DNA from: Candidatus Heimdallarchaeota archaeon
GTDB taxonomy: Archaea > Asgardarchaeota > Heimdallarchaeia > Heimdallarchaeales > Heimdallarchaeaceae
NCBI GenBank assembly: GCA_023135215.1
Contig: JAGLTP010000504.1
Location: 1 to 7,304 of the forward strand
Length of the DNA stretch: 7,304 nt
Direction: 5' to 3'
Shown here: piece by piece, positions 1 through 6,020 of the stretch
How positions within the stretch are numbered: the stretch's first letter is position 1
How the letters are laid out: every line of letters begins with the position of its first letter
Program-made: the position numbers and the translations under genes
Notes under the pieces: generated by a model
What the model was told of the DNA's origin: nothing
The model's input: the letters and a program-made list of their open reading frames with translations, nothing else
Database searches by the model: none

Positions 1-32
1 AAGAAGAAGGGGGAATTGAGGAAAATGAGTAA
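1..32 (+). CDS. Possible 3' tail of an upstream gene (partial; KorD-type ferredoxin possible by context)
   Basis: Reading from base 3 gives nine codons ending EEGGIEENE followed by a TAA at 30-32, overlapping the korA ATG as ATGAGTAA. Such a short overlap matches the tight junctions elsewhere in this operon. In methanogen korDABC operons the gene before korA encodes the small two-[4Fe-4S] ferredoxin subunit KorD, which would supply the delta subunit absent from this window. That identity rests on context only, since no cysteine motif is visible. An alternative frame ends at TGA 17-19, and the korA frame itself is open to the left edge, so the tail may not be real. Confidence 0.3.
   Translation, partial: EEGGIEENE
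9..21 (+). promoter_or_regulatory. Ribosome binding region deciding the korA start
   Basis: A purine-rich stretch, GGGGGAATTGAGG, lies just before the ATG at 25. The G-run at 9-13 sits 11 bases upstream of the ATG and the GAGG at 18-21 sits 3 bases upstream. It favours the ATG at 25 over the in-frame TTG at 16, which falls inside the stretch. Confidence 0.45.
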
Positions 33-1191
33 TGACAAAGCTGAACTGCCTGAAGTTATGACAGGTAAACATTACACAACTGGCAATCATGCTGTAGCAG
101 AGGGATCTCTTTCTGTGGGATGTAAATTCTTTGGAGGATATCCTATCACTCCAAGTTCTGAAATTGCTGAACATATGGCAAGAAGATTACCTCAAGTAAA
201 TGGACATTTTGTTCAGTTTGAAGATGAACTTGCTTCAATAGCAGGAATACTCGGTGCATCTTGGGGAGGATCTAAAAGTATGACTGCAACATCAGGTCCA
301 GGCTATTCGTTGATGGTCGAAAATATAGGCTTAGGTATGATGACTGAAACTCCTTGTGTAATAGTGAATGTTCAAAGAGGTGGTCCTTCAACTGGGTTAC
401 CTACTTTAGTTGGACAACAAGATGTCATGCAAACAAAATGGGGAGCACATGGAGATTTCGAACCGATTGCAATATCCCCTAGCACAGTTCAAGAGTGTTT
501 TGACCATGCAATTACTTGTTTCAACCTTTCAGAAAAATATCGATTGCCAGTAACATTTCTTTTGGACGAAGTCATAGGACATATGAGTGAAAGACTAGTT
601 ATTCCATCTAAAGATAAAATAAAGATCATATCAAGGAAAAAACCAGAAGTCCCACCAGAGGAACATTTACCATACAAAGCAGGAAAAGATCTTGTACCTC
701 CTATGGCTATAGCAGGGGAGGGTTACAATGTAATGATGACTGGACTTACTCATGATGAAAGAGGTTATCCTGACATTTCTGCTGAAGCGCAAGAAAAGAA
801 TGTTAAGAGAATTAATGATAAAATCAGAACCAATAAAAAGAAAATCATCAAGCTTGAGGAGTATAAGTTAGATGATGCTGAAATCGCATTAGTTTCCTTT
901 GGGACAGTTGCCAGAGCAGCAAAAGGAGCAGTCAACAGAGCAAGAGAGAAGGGAATTAAAGTAGGACTATTACGACTAATTACAGTGTGGCCGTTTCCAG
1001 ATGAAAGAATTGAACTGCTTGCTGATCAAGTAAAGAAAATTCTTGTTCCAGAAATCAACTATGGTCAAATATGCAGAGAAGTTGAAAGAACAGTTCATGG
1101 AAAAACTGATGTTAAAGGAATTTTCAAGTTAGGAGGAGAAATACATTCTCCAAATGAAATACTTAAAGAAATTGAGAGGGGTACAAAATGA
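25..1191 (+). CDS. korA: 2-oxoacid:ferredoxin oxidoreductase, alpha subunit (KorA-type, probably 2-oxoglutarate)
   Basis: This is the alpha subunit of a thiamine-diphosphate (TPP) dependent cytoplasmic enzyme that converts a 2-oxoacid plus CoA to acyl-CoA and CO2, reducing ferredoxin; the reaction is reversible. The protein has 388 residues, close to the usual KorA length of about 375. The pyrimidine-binding domain comes first, with YPITPSSE at 39-46, the acidic FEDELAS at 65-71, TSGPG at 89-93 and RGGPSTGLPT at 118-127. The transketolase C-terminal-like domain follows from about residue 285 (ALVSFGT, then LRLITVWPFPD). I chose the ATG at 25 because ELPEVMTGKHY, typical of this family, begins a few residues later. 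An upstream TTG would add three residues. The stop overlaps the korB start in an ATGA. The 2-oxoglutarate assignment comes from family resemblance; a branched-chain or other 2-oxoacid cannot be excluded. Confidence 0.92.
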   Translation: MSNDKAELPEVMTGKHYTTGNHAVAEGSLSVGCKFFGGYPITPSSEIAEHMARRLPQVNGHFVQFEDELASIAGILGASWGGSKSMTATSGPGYSLMVENIGLGMMTETPCVIVNVQRGGPSTGLPTLVGQQDVMQTKWGAHGDFEPIAISPSTVQECFDHAITCFNLSEKYRLPVTFLLDEVIGHMSERLVIPSKDKIKIISRKKPEVPPEEHLPYKAGKDLVPPMAIAGEGYNVMMTGLTHDERGYPDISAEAQEKNVKRINDKIRTNKKKIIKLEEYKLDDAEIALVSFGTVARAAKGAVNRAREKGIKVGLLRLITVWPFPDERIELLADQVKKILVPEINYGQICREVERTVHGKTDVKGIFKLGGEIHSPNEILKEIERGTK

Positions 1192-2054
1192 CAGAAGAAA
1201 ATATAGAATTAATTGAATCTCATGAACATCCTTTGGATGGGTATTTAAGACAAGGGAGAATTCCACACATTTTCTGTCCAGGGTGCAGTTTAGGATCTAT
1301 AACAACGATAATTATTGGTGCAATACTTGAAGCAGGTTTTGACCCAAAGAAAGTTGCGATAGTGTCAGGAATTGGATGTACAGGTAGAATAGCAGGTTAT
1401 CTGAATTTTGATAGTTTCCACACAACTCATGGAAGGGCAATACCATTTGCTATTGGATTAAGCGTAACAGATCCTGAAAGAAAAGTAATTGTAGTCTCTG
1501 GTGATGGAGATCTCTTTGCAATAGGTGGGAACCATTTCATCCATGCTGCAAGAAGAAATGCAGATATTACAGTTATTTGTGTAAACAATTTCAATTACGG
1601 TATGACTGGTGGTCAAGCAGGCCCTACTTCCTATAAAGGACAATTCCAATCCACTGCTCCATATGGTAGTGTTGAAGAACCATTTAATTTGCCAGATTTA
1701 GCTGCTTCTTGCGGAGCAGTATATGTTGCTAGGTGGACTGCATTGGATGTAAGAAGGATGAAAGATTCCTTTGTAGAAGCTCTTTCTAAGAAGGGATTCT
1801 CATTTGTTGAGGTTATAGGTAGTTGCCCTACAACTTATGGACGTCGGAATCAGTTAGCAGAAGGAAAGATGATTCTTGAACACTTTAAGAATCATACAGA
1901 ACTGCAACACGGAGCTGATACACGAGAAGTTGGTATCGAAAAAAATGGTCTTATGATTGTTGGAAAATTTGTAGATATTGAAGGTAGACCAACATTGACA
2001 GATAATCTTCTAGAACTCCAAGAAAAAGGGAGAGCTTCAGTTAGTAAGAAGTGA
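1188..2054 (+). CDS. korB: 2-oxoacid:ferredoxin oxidoreductase, beta subunit (KorB-type, TPP and [4Fe-4S] binding)
   Basis: The beta subunit carries thiamine diphosphate and the proximal [4Fe-4S] cluster that takes electrons from the substrate-TPP adduct. The 288-residue protein shows the TPP/Mg motif GDGD at 105-108, ending about 25 residues later in NN at 133-134, then NYGMTGGQAGPTS at 137-149. The four likely cluster cysteines are C30 and C33 (CPGC), C64 (IGCTGR) and C213 (GSCPTTYGRRN), all in the positions expected for KorB/PorB proteins. The C-terminal part (about 225-288) is the usual variable tail. The ATG overlaps the korA stop by four bases and is preceded by a GAGAGGGG SD at 1174-1181. 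Nothing is missing, so the subunit should be active with korA and korC. Confidence 0.93.
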   Translation: MTEENIELIESHEHPLDGYLRQGRIPHIFCPGCSLGSITTIIIGAILEAGFDPKKVAIVSGIGCTGRIAGYLNFDSFHTTHGRAIPFAIGLSVTDPERKVIVVSGDGDLFAIGGNHFIHAARRNADITVICVNNFNYGMTGGQAGPTSYKGQFQSTAPYGSVEEPFNLPDLAASCGAVYVARWTALDVRRMKDSFVEALSKKGFSFVEVIGSCPTTYGRRNQLAEGKMILEHFKNHTELQHGADTREVGIEKNGLMIVGKFVDIEGRPTLTDNLLELQEKGRASVSKK

Positions 2055-2059
2055 TAATT

Positions 2060-2608
2060 ATGGCTAGAATAGAAGTTCGATTTGCAGGATTTGGGGGACA
2101 AGGTATAGGTCTTATGGGAAGGTTGGTAGGTGAAGCCGTTGCTTTATATGAAAAGGGAAAAAACTCTGTTATGACACAAAGCTATGGTCCTGAAAGTAGA
2201 GGTGGTGCCAGTAGCGCAGATGTCGTAATAGATACTGGGGAGATTGATTTTCCTAAAGCTACAGAATTAGATTATTTTGTAGTATTATCCGAAGAAGCAT
2301 ATCACAAATATATTCCTAAACTTAAGAAAGGTGGAATTTTATTCGTTGAAGAAGTTCTAGTAAATTTGGATGATAGTGCAAATAAAGCTAAACAGATTTT
2401 TAAAATCCCTGCAACAAAAATTGCAGAATCTCTTGGTAGTAAAATCTTTGCTAATATAGCAATGTTAGGATATGTATGTGCCAATACAAAAGACATTGTA
2501 TCCGAAGAAGCTCTTGTTACAGTTATGAAGCAAAAGATTAAGGCTCGATATGTCGAGAAAAATCTTGTTGCATTTCAGAAAGGAAAAGAATACAAACAAG
2601 AAGGATAA
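2060..2608 (+). CDS. korC: 2-oxoacid:ferredoxin oxidoreductase, gamma subunit (KorC-type)
   Basis: This is the gamma subunit of the same enzyme, with the catalytic-domain fold of pyruvate/ketoisovalerate oxidoreductases. It has 182 residues, normal for KorC. Diagnostic motifs are FGGQG at 11-15, directly after a short first beta strand, and QSYGPESRGGASS at 40-52. ANIAMLG at 131-137 matches the conserved helix near the end of the domain. Two starts are possible. A GTG at 2051 forms a GTGA overlap with the korB stop but has no well-placed SD. The ATG at 2060 gives the typical N-terminus MARIEVRFAGFGGQG and is preferred; it adds a 5-base gap after korB. There is no clear SD here, so translation is probably coupled to korB. 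The order A-B-C matches methanogen korDABC operons. Confidence 0.92.
   Translation: MARIEVRFAGFGGQGIGLMGRLVGEAVALYEKGKNSVMTQSYGPESRGGASSADVVIDTGEIDFPKATELDYFVVLSEEAYHKYIPKLKKGGILFVEEVLVNLDDSANKAKQIFKIPATKIAESLGSKIFANIAMLGYVCANTKDIVSEEALVTVMKQKIKARYVEKNLVAFQKGKEYKQEG
2598..2606 (+). promoter_or_regulatory. Ribosome binding site for hdrA
   Basis: AAGAAGGAT overlaps the last codons of korC and ends six bases before the ATG at 2613. It supports that ATG over an in-frame ATG at 2550 inside korC, which would add 21 residues unlike any HdrA N-terminus. Confidence 0.55.
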
Positions 2609-2612
2609 AACA

Positions 2613-4568
2613 ATGGGTAAAGTAGGGGTATTCGTATGCCACTGTGGGAGAAATATTGCTCACACTGTTGATATTAAGAAAGTCTTAGAGCGCATCAAAG
2701 ACAATGAAGAGGTGGTACATGTAGAAGATAATATGTACATGTGCTCTGAACCAGGTCAAGCTGTCATAAAAGAAGCAATCAAGAAACACGATTTAGATCG
2801 AGTAGTTGTTGCAGCATGTAGCAAAGATATGCATGAAGACACTTTCAGAATTGTTACTAAAGAAGCAGGACTGAATCAATATCTTATAGAAATGGCGAAC
2901 ATTCGAGAACAGTGTTCTTGGGTCCATGAAGACAAGAAAGAAGCTACTGAAAAAACAATCAAAATAATTGAATCAATAATTGAAAGGGTAAAAAGAAATC
3001 AAGCATTGGAGCCTTATCATGTTCCTGTAACAAGGAAAGCTCTAGTTATCGGAGGAGGAATTGCAGGAATACAATCAGCCTTAGATATTGCAGATGCAGG
3101 ATATCAAGTTACACTAGTAGAGAATGATTCAACAATTGGGGGAAAAATGGCTCAACTTGCAGAAACTTTTCCAACCTTGGATTGTTCTCAATGTATATTG
3201 ACACCAAAAATGGTTGCCGTAAATCGTCATCCAAATATTCGATTACTAACTAACAGTGAAGTAGAAAATGTTGACGGTTATGTTGGAAGCTTCAAAGTAA
3301 AAATCAAGAAGAAACCTCGTTACGTAATTGAAGAAAAGTGTACAATATGTGATGATTGTGTTCATGTTTGTCCAGTTATAGTTCATGATGAATATAATGC
3401 TGGATTGTCCCCTCGTAAGGCAATCTATATTGCATTTCCTCAAGCTGTTCCAGCTTCATACATAATAGATCCAAGTACATGTCTTGGAATCGATCCACTG
3501 ATTTGTGCTAAATGTAAAGAAGTCTGTGATCCTGAAGCTATTGATTTTGATATGAAAGCAGAAATAATTGATGAAGAATTTGGAGCAATTGTTGTAGCCA
3601 CAGGTTTTTCAACTTATCCGTACGAAAAAATAGGAGAATATGGATATGGTAACATACACGATGTTATCTCAGGTTTGGAATTTGAACGAATTCTAGCTGC
3701 GAATGGACCTACTCAAGGTGTAATCAGAAGACCTTCTGATGGGAGTATTCCAAAGACTGTTGTTTTTATTCACTGTGCAGGTTCTAGACATCCAGCAAAA
3801 CACCTTCCATACTGTTCAAAGATTTGTTGTATGTACGCAACCAAACATGCCTTGCAATACAAACATCTAGTTCATGATGGAACTGCAGTAAATTTCTATA
3901 TTGATGTAAGAACTGCAGGGAAGGATTATGAGGAATTTTACAAACGTGCAGCTGAGGAAGAGAGTGTTATTTATGTTAGAGGGAAGGTATCAGAATTAAT
4001 ACAAGATGGAGAAAGAGTGTTGATTAGAGGAGTAAACACACTTACTTCTGAATCAATTGAATTACATGCAGATATGGTTGTTCTAGCAACTGGATTACTA
4101 CCTAGTGAAGGAACACAAGAAATTTCCAATATTTTGAAGCTTTCTTGTGATAGTAAAGGATTTGTAAAAGAAGCTCATCCAAAACTTAAACCAGTTGAAA
4201 CAGCTATTTCAGGAGTTTTTGTTGCAGGTACAGCATCAGGACCCAAAGATATTCCTGAAACTGTAGCACAAGCTTCAGGAGCAGCTGCTAAAGCTCTAAC
4301 TATACTAGCTTCTGATTTCTTGGAAAGAGATCCAGTCATAGCTGAAATAGATGATCTTACTTGTGGAATATGTCATACTTGTATTCATGTTTGCCCATAT
4401 GGAGCTATATCCTATGATAAAAGCCAGAACAAAATGCTTGTAAATGAAGCACTATGTGAAGGATGCGGGAGTTGTGCTGCAGCATGTCCTTCAGGAAGTA
4501 TTGAATTAAGAAATTCAACTTATGAGAGTATAAGTGCCAGCATAAAGGCACTTCTGAAGGAGGGATAA
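2613..4568 (+). CDS. hdrA: HdrA: FAD and iron-sulfur electron-bifurcating subunit of a heterodisulfide reductase-type complex
   Basis: HdrA is a cytoplasmic flavoprotein that splits or merges electron pairs between a hydrogenase (via MvhD), ferredoxin and a higher-potential partner. The 651 residues match methanogen HdrA length. The N-terminal domain (1-135) has CHCGRN at 9-14 plus C44 and C69. The FAD-binding domain follows, with GGGIAG at 147-152, acidic E170, and LDCSQCILTPKM at 189-200. An inserted ferredoxin has C243/C246/C249/C253 and C290/C298/C301/C305, the latter with a stretched C-x7-C spacing. C388, C401, C405 and C406 (HCAGSR, YCSKICC) match the extra cluster site of methanogen HdrA as I recall it. 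FAD contacts return at VAGTASGPKDIPET (537-550). A C-terminal two-cluster ferredoxin has C584/587/590/594 and C615/618/621/625. All expected ligands are present as Cys codons. The gene starts four bases after korC and ends one base before mvhD. No hdrB or hdrC adjoins it. Confidence 0.95.
   Translation: MGKVGVFVCHCGRNIAHTVDIKKVLERIKDNEEVVHVEDNMYMCSEPGQAVIKEAIKKHDLDRVVVAACSKDMHEDTFRIVTKEAGLNQYLIEMANIREQCSWVHEDKKEATEKTIKIIESIIERVKRNQALEPYHVPVTRKALVIGGGIAGIQSALDIADAGYQVTLVENDSTIGGKMAQLAETFPTLDCSQCILTPKMVAVNRHPNIRLLTNSEVENVDGYVGSFKVKIKKKPRYVIEEKCTICDDCVHVCPVIVHDEYNAGLSPRKAIYIAFPQAVPASYIIDPSTCLGIDPLICAKCKEVCDPEAIDFDMKAEIIDEEFGAIVVATGFSTYPYEKIGEYGYGNIHDVISGLEFERILAANGPTQGVIRRPSDGSIPKTVVFIHCAGSRHPAKHLPYCSKICCMYATKHALQYKHLVHDGTAVNFYIDVRTAGKDYEEFYKRAAEEESVIYVRGKVSELIQDGERVLIRGVNTLTSESIELHADMVVLATGLLPSEGTQEISNILKLSCDSKGFVKEAHPKLKPVETAISGVFVAGTASGPKDIPETVAQASGAAAKALTILASDFLERDPVIAEIDDLTCGICHTCIHVCPYGAISYDKSQNKMLVNEALCEGCGSCAAACPSGSIELRNSTYESISASIKALLKEG
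4558..4564 (+). promoter_or_regulatory. Strong ribosome binding site for mvhD
   Basis: AGGAGGG lies five bases before the ATG at 4570 and is formed by the last sense codons of hdrA (K-E-G). It fixes the mvhD start. Confidence 0.7.
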
Positions 4569-4569
4569 A

Positions 4570-5019
4570 ATGAGCAAAACTACACAAATTACTGAACTAA
4601 ACTCAAATCCAAAGGTTGTGTTATTTTTATGTAGATGGTGTTCCGGAAAAGGTGCAGATTTAGCAGGCACTTCCAGATTACATTATCCCACAAATGTTCT
4701 ACCCATTATGGTTAATTGCTCAAGTAGAATAGATCCTCAACATGTTGTGGAAGCTTTTCTTGAAGGAGCAGATGGAGTACTTATAACAGGTTGTCATTTT
4801 GGGGATTGTCATTATAAAACAGGAAATTACAAAACTTTTAGACGTATGGCTTTACTTTCAAGACTTTTAAAACAGGTTGGTGTAAATCCAAAGAGGTTTA
4901 GAGTTACTTGGATCTCAGCTACTGAAGGAGCTAAATTTGCAAAGATTACAACCGAAATGGTTGAGGATTTAAAGAAACTTCCTCCCTATGGTAAGAATGG
5001 TAAAGGAGGAGAATCATAA
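4570..5019 (+). CDS. mvhD: MvhD: [2Fe-2S] electron-transfer subunit linking hydrogenase to HdrA
   Basis: MvhD carries electrons between the hydrogenase small subunit MvhG and HdrA. The protein has 149 residues, normal for the family. The five conserved cysteines are C21 and C24 (FLCRWC), C50 (VNCSSR), and C75 and C80 (GCHFGDCHY), followed by KTGNYKT and the family motif WISATEG at 114-120. In methanogen MvhD these cysteines hold one [2Fe-2S] cluster. Every one is encoded as Cys, so this is not the selenocysteine form (VhuD) found in some archaea. The C-terminal tail GKGGES is Gly-rich because its codons also form the SD of mvhG. The stop overlaps the mvhG start by one base (TAATG). Direct placement after hdrA supports a physical HdrA-MvhD contact. 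Confidence 0.95.
   Translation: MSKTTQITELNSNPKVVLFLCRWCSGKGADLAGTSRLHYPTNVLPIMVNCSSRIDPQHVVEAFLEGADGVLITGCHFGDCHYKTGNYKTFRRMALLSRLLKQVGVNPKRFRVTWISATEGAKFAKITTEMVEDLKKLPPYGKNGKGGES
5005..5012 (+). promoter_or_regulatory. Strong ribosome binding site for mvhG
   Basis: GGAGGAGA lies six bases before the ATG at 5019, inside the last codons of mvhD. It fixes the start that overlaps the mvhD stop. Confidence 0.7.
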
Positions 5020-6020
5020 TGAAAAAAGTAAATCTAGCTATAGCTCTTGGTGCAACATGTGCAGGTTGCGATGTAGCGATCCTTGATTTAAATGAAAAGA
5101 TACTAGAGGTTTTTGACCTTGTTGATTTCAAATTTTGGCCAACTGCTATGGATTTCAAATTAGATGATTTGAAGAAACTGAAGGACAAAGAAGTGGATGT
5201 TGGAATTTATCATGGTTCAATAAGAACAACTGAAGATGCTGAAATTGCGAAAATTCTACGCCAAAAATCTAAAGTTATCGTTGCATTCGGAGCATGTTCC
5301 AACTTCGGTGGAATTCCAAGCTTAGCAAATATGCCTTTTGAGCAAAGCATGTTTGATCTTGTATACAAAGATTTACCATCGATGGATAATCCTGAAAATA
5401 CTGTTCCTCTTACATCTGTAAAAATAAATAATATTGAACTAACTTTGCCTGGAATTAGGGAGAACGCTGATGCACTGGAAGCAGTAATCGATGTTGATTA
5501 TTTTGTTCCTGGTTGTCCTCCTATGGTACCCTTGATTGAACAAGTTGTTGAAATATTGAAAGTATTTGCTAATACTGGGGAACTTCCACCAAAAGGTGCA
5601 GTTATAGCAGGGTCCAAAACTTTGTGCGAAGAATGTGGTAGAACTAAACCTGATAAGATTTCATTTGATGAGTTCATTTCACCACAAGAGGTCGAAGAAA
5701 TAGACCCTGATTTGTGTTTACTTCCCCAAGGTATACTCTGTATGGGACCCGCAACACGTGATGGTTGTGGTGCGCTATGCACAAAAATGAATGTTGGATG
5801 TAGAGGATGTTTAGGTCCAACAGATAAGGTCAAAGATCATGGATTGAAAATGATTTCTGCACTAACTTCTCTCCTTGAAGTAGAAAAAGAGGAAGAGATG
5901 ACTGAAGAGGAATTGGAAAAGGTTGTAGAAAAAATTCCAGATCCATTGGGAACATTTTATCGATTCACTTATGGTAGGTCACTAATTTACAAACTTCACT
6001 CTGAGGAGGAGATTGTATGA
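5019..6020 (+). CDS. mvhG: MvhG: F420-non-reducing [NiFe]-hydrogenase small subunit (group 3c)
   Basis: The small subunit carries the [4Fe-4S] chain from the NiFe site to MvhD. The 333-residue protein lacks a twin-arginine signal, as expected for a cytoplasmic enzyme. The proximal cluster ligands are C14 and C17 (CAGC), C93 (GACSNFGG) and C166 (GCPP). The C-terminal part holds C203 and C206 (CEECGR), C233, C241 (CMGPATR), C250, C254, C261 and C264 (CRGC), enough for the medial and distal clusters. PDPLGTFYRF at 308-317 fits MvhG C-termini as I know them. An acidic stretch at 287-304, rich in Glu, precedes it. The protein is slightly longer than the roughly 300 residues common in methanogens. 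It overlaps mvhA by four bases (ATGA). Confidence 0.94.
   Translation: MKKVNLAIALGATCAGCDVAILDLNEKILEVFDLVDFKFWPTAMDFKLDDLKKLKDKEVDVGIYHGSIRTTEDAEIAKILRQKSKVIVAFGACSNFGGIPSLANMPFEQSMFDLVYKDLPSMDNPENTVPLTSVKINNIELTLPGIRENADALEAVIDVDYFVPGCPPMVPLIEQVVEILKVFANTGELPPKGAVIAGSKTLCEECGRTKPDKISFDEFISPQEVEEIDPDLCLLPQGILCMGPATRDGCGALCTKMNVGCRGCLGPTDKVKDHGLKMISALTSLLEVEKEEEMTEEELEKVVEKIPDPLGTFYRFTYGRSLIYKLHSEEEIV
6003..6013 (+). promoter_or_regulatory. Strong ribosome binding site for mvhA
   Basis: GAGGAGGAGAT differs from the full archaeal SD GGAGGTGAT at only one position within 6005-6013. Its GGAGG core is seven bases from the ATG at 6017. It is built from the Glu codons at the end of mvhG. Confidence 0.7.

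Noticed and set aside
16..24. TTG start for korA, adding three residues (MRK)
   Set aside because: The TTG lies within the purine-rich ribosome binding stretch, and the ATG at 25 gives a normal KorA N-terminus.
2550..2612. Upstream ATG for hdrA within korC
   Set aside because: The added 21 residues are an out-of-frame reading of korC. HdrA proteins typically begin close to the VCHCGRN motif, and an SD precedes the ATG at 2613.
2715..2742. GTACATGT repeated 20 bases apart, each copy partly palindromic, as a possible operator
   Set aside because: It is inside hdrA coding sequence, where the codons for HVEDNMYMC account for it, and no promoter is nearby.
5498..5833. 111-codon open frame on the minus strand
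   Set aside because: It lies antisense to the cysteine-rich part of mvhG, shows no recognisable motif and has no upstream signals. The shorter minus-strand frames at 489, 1458, 1892, 2302, 3246, 4405 and 4946 are rejected for the same reason.
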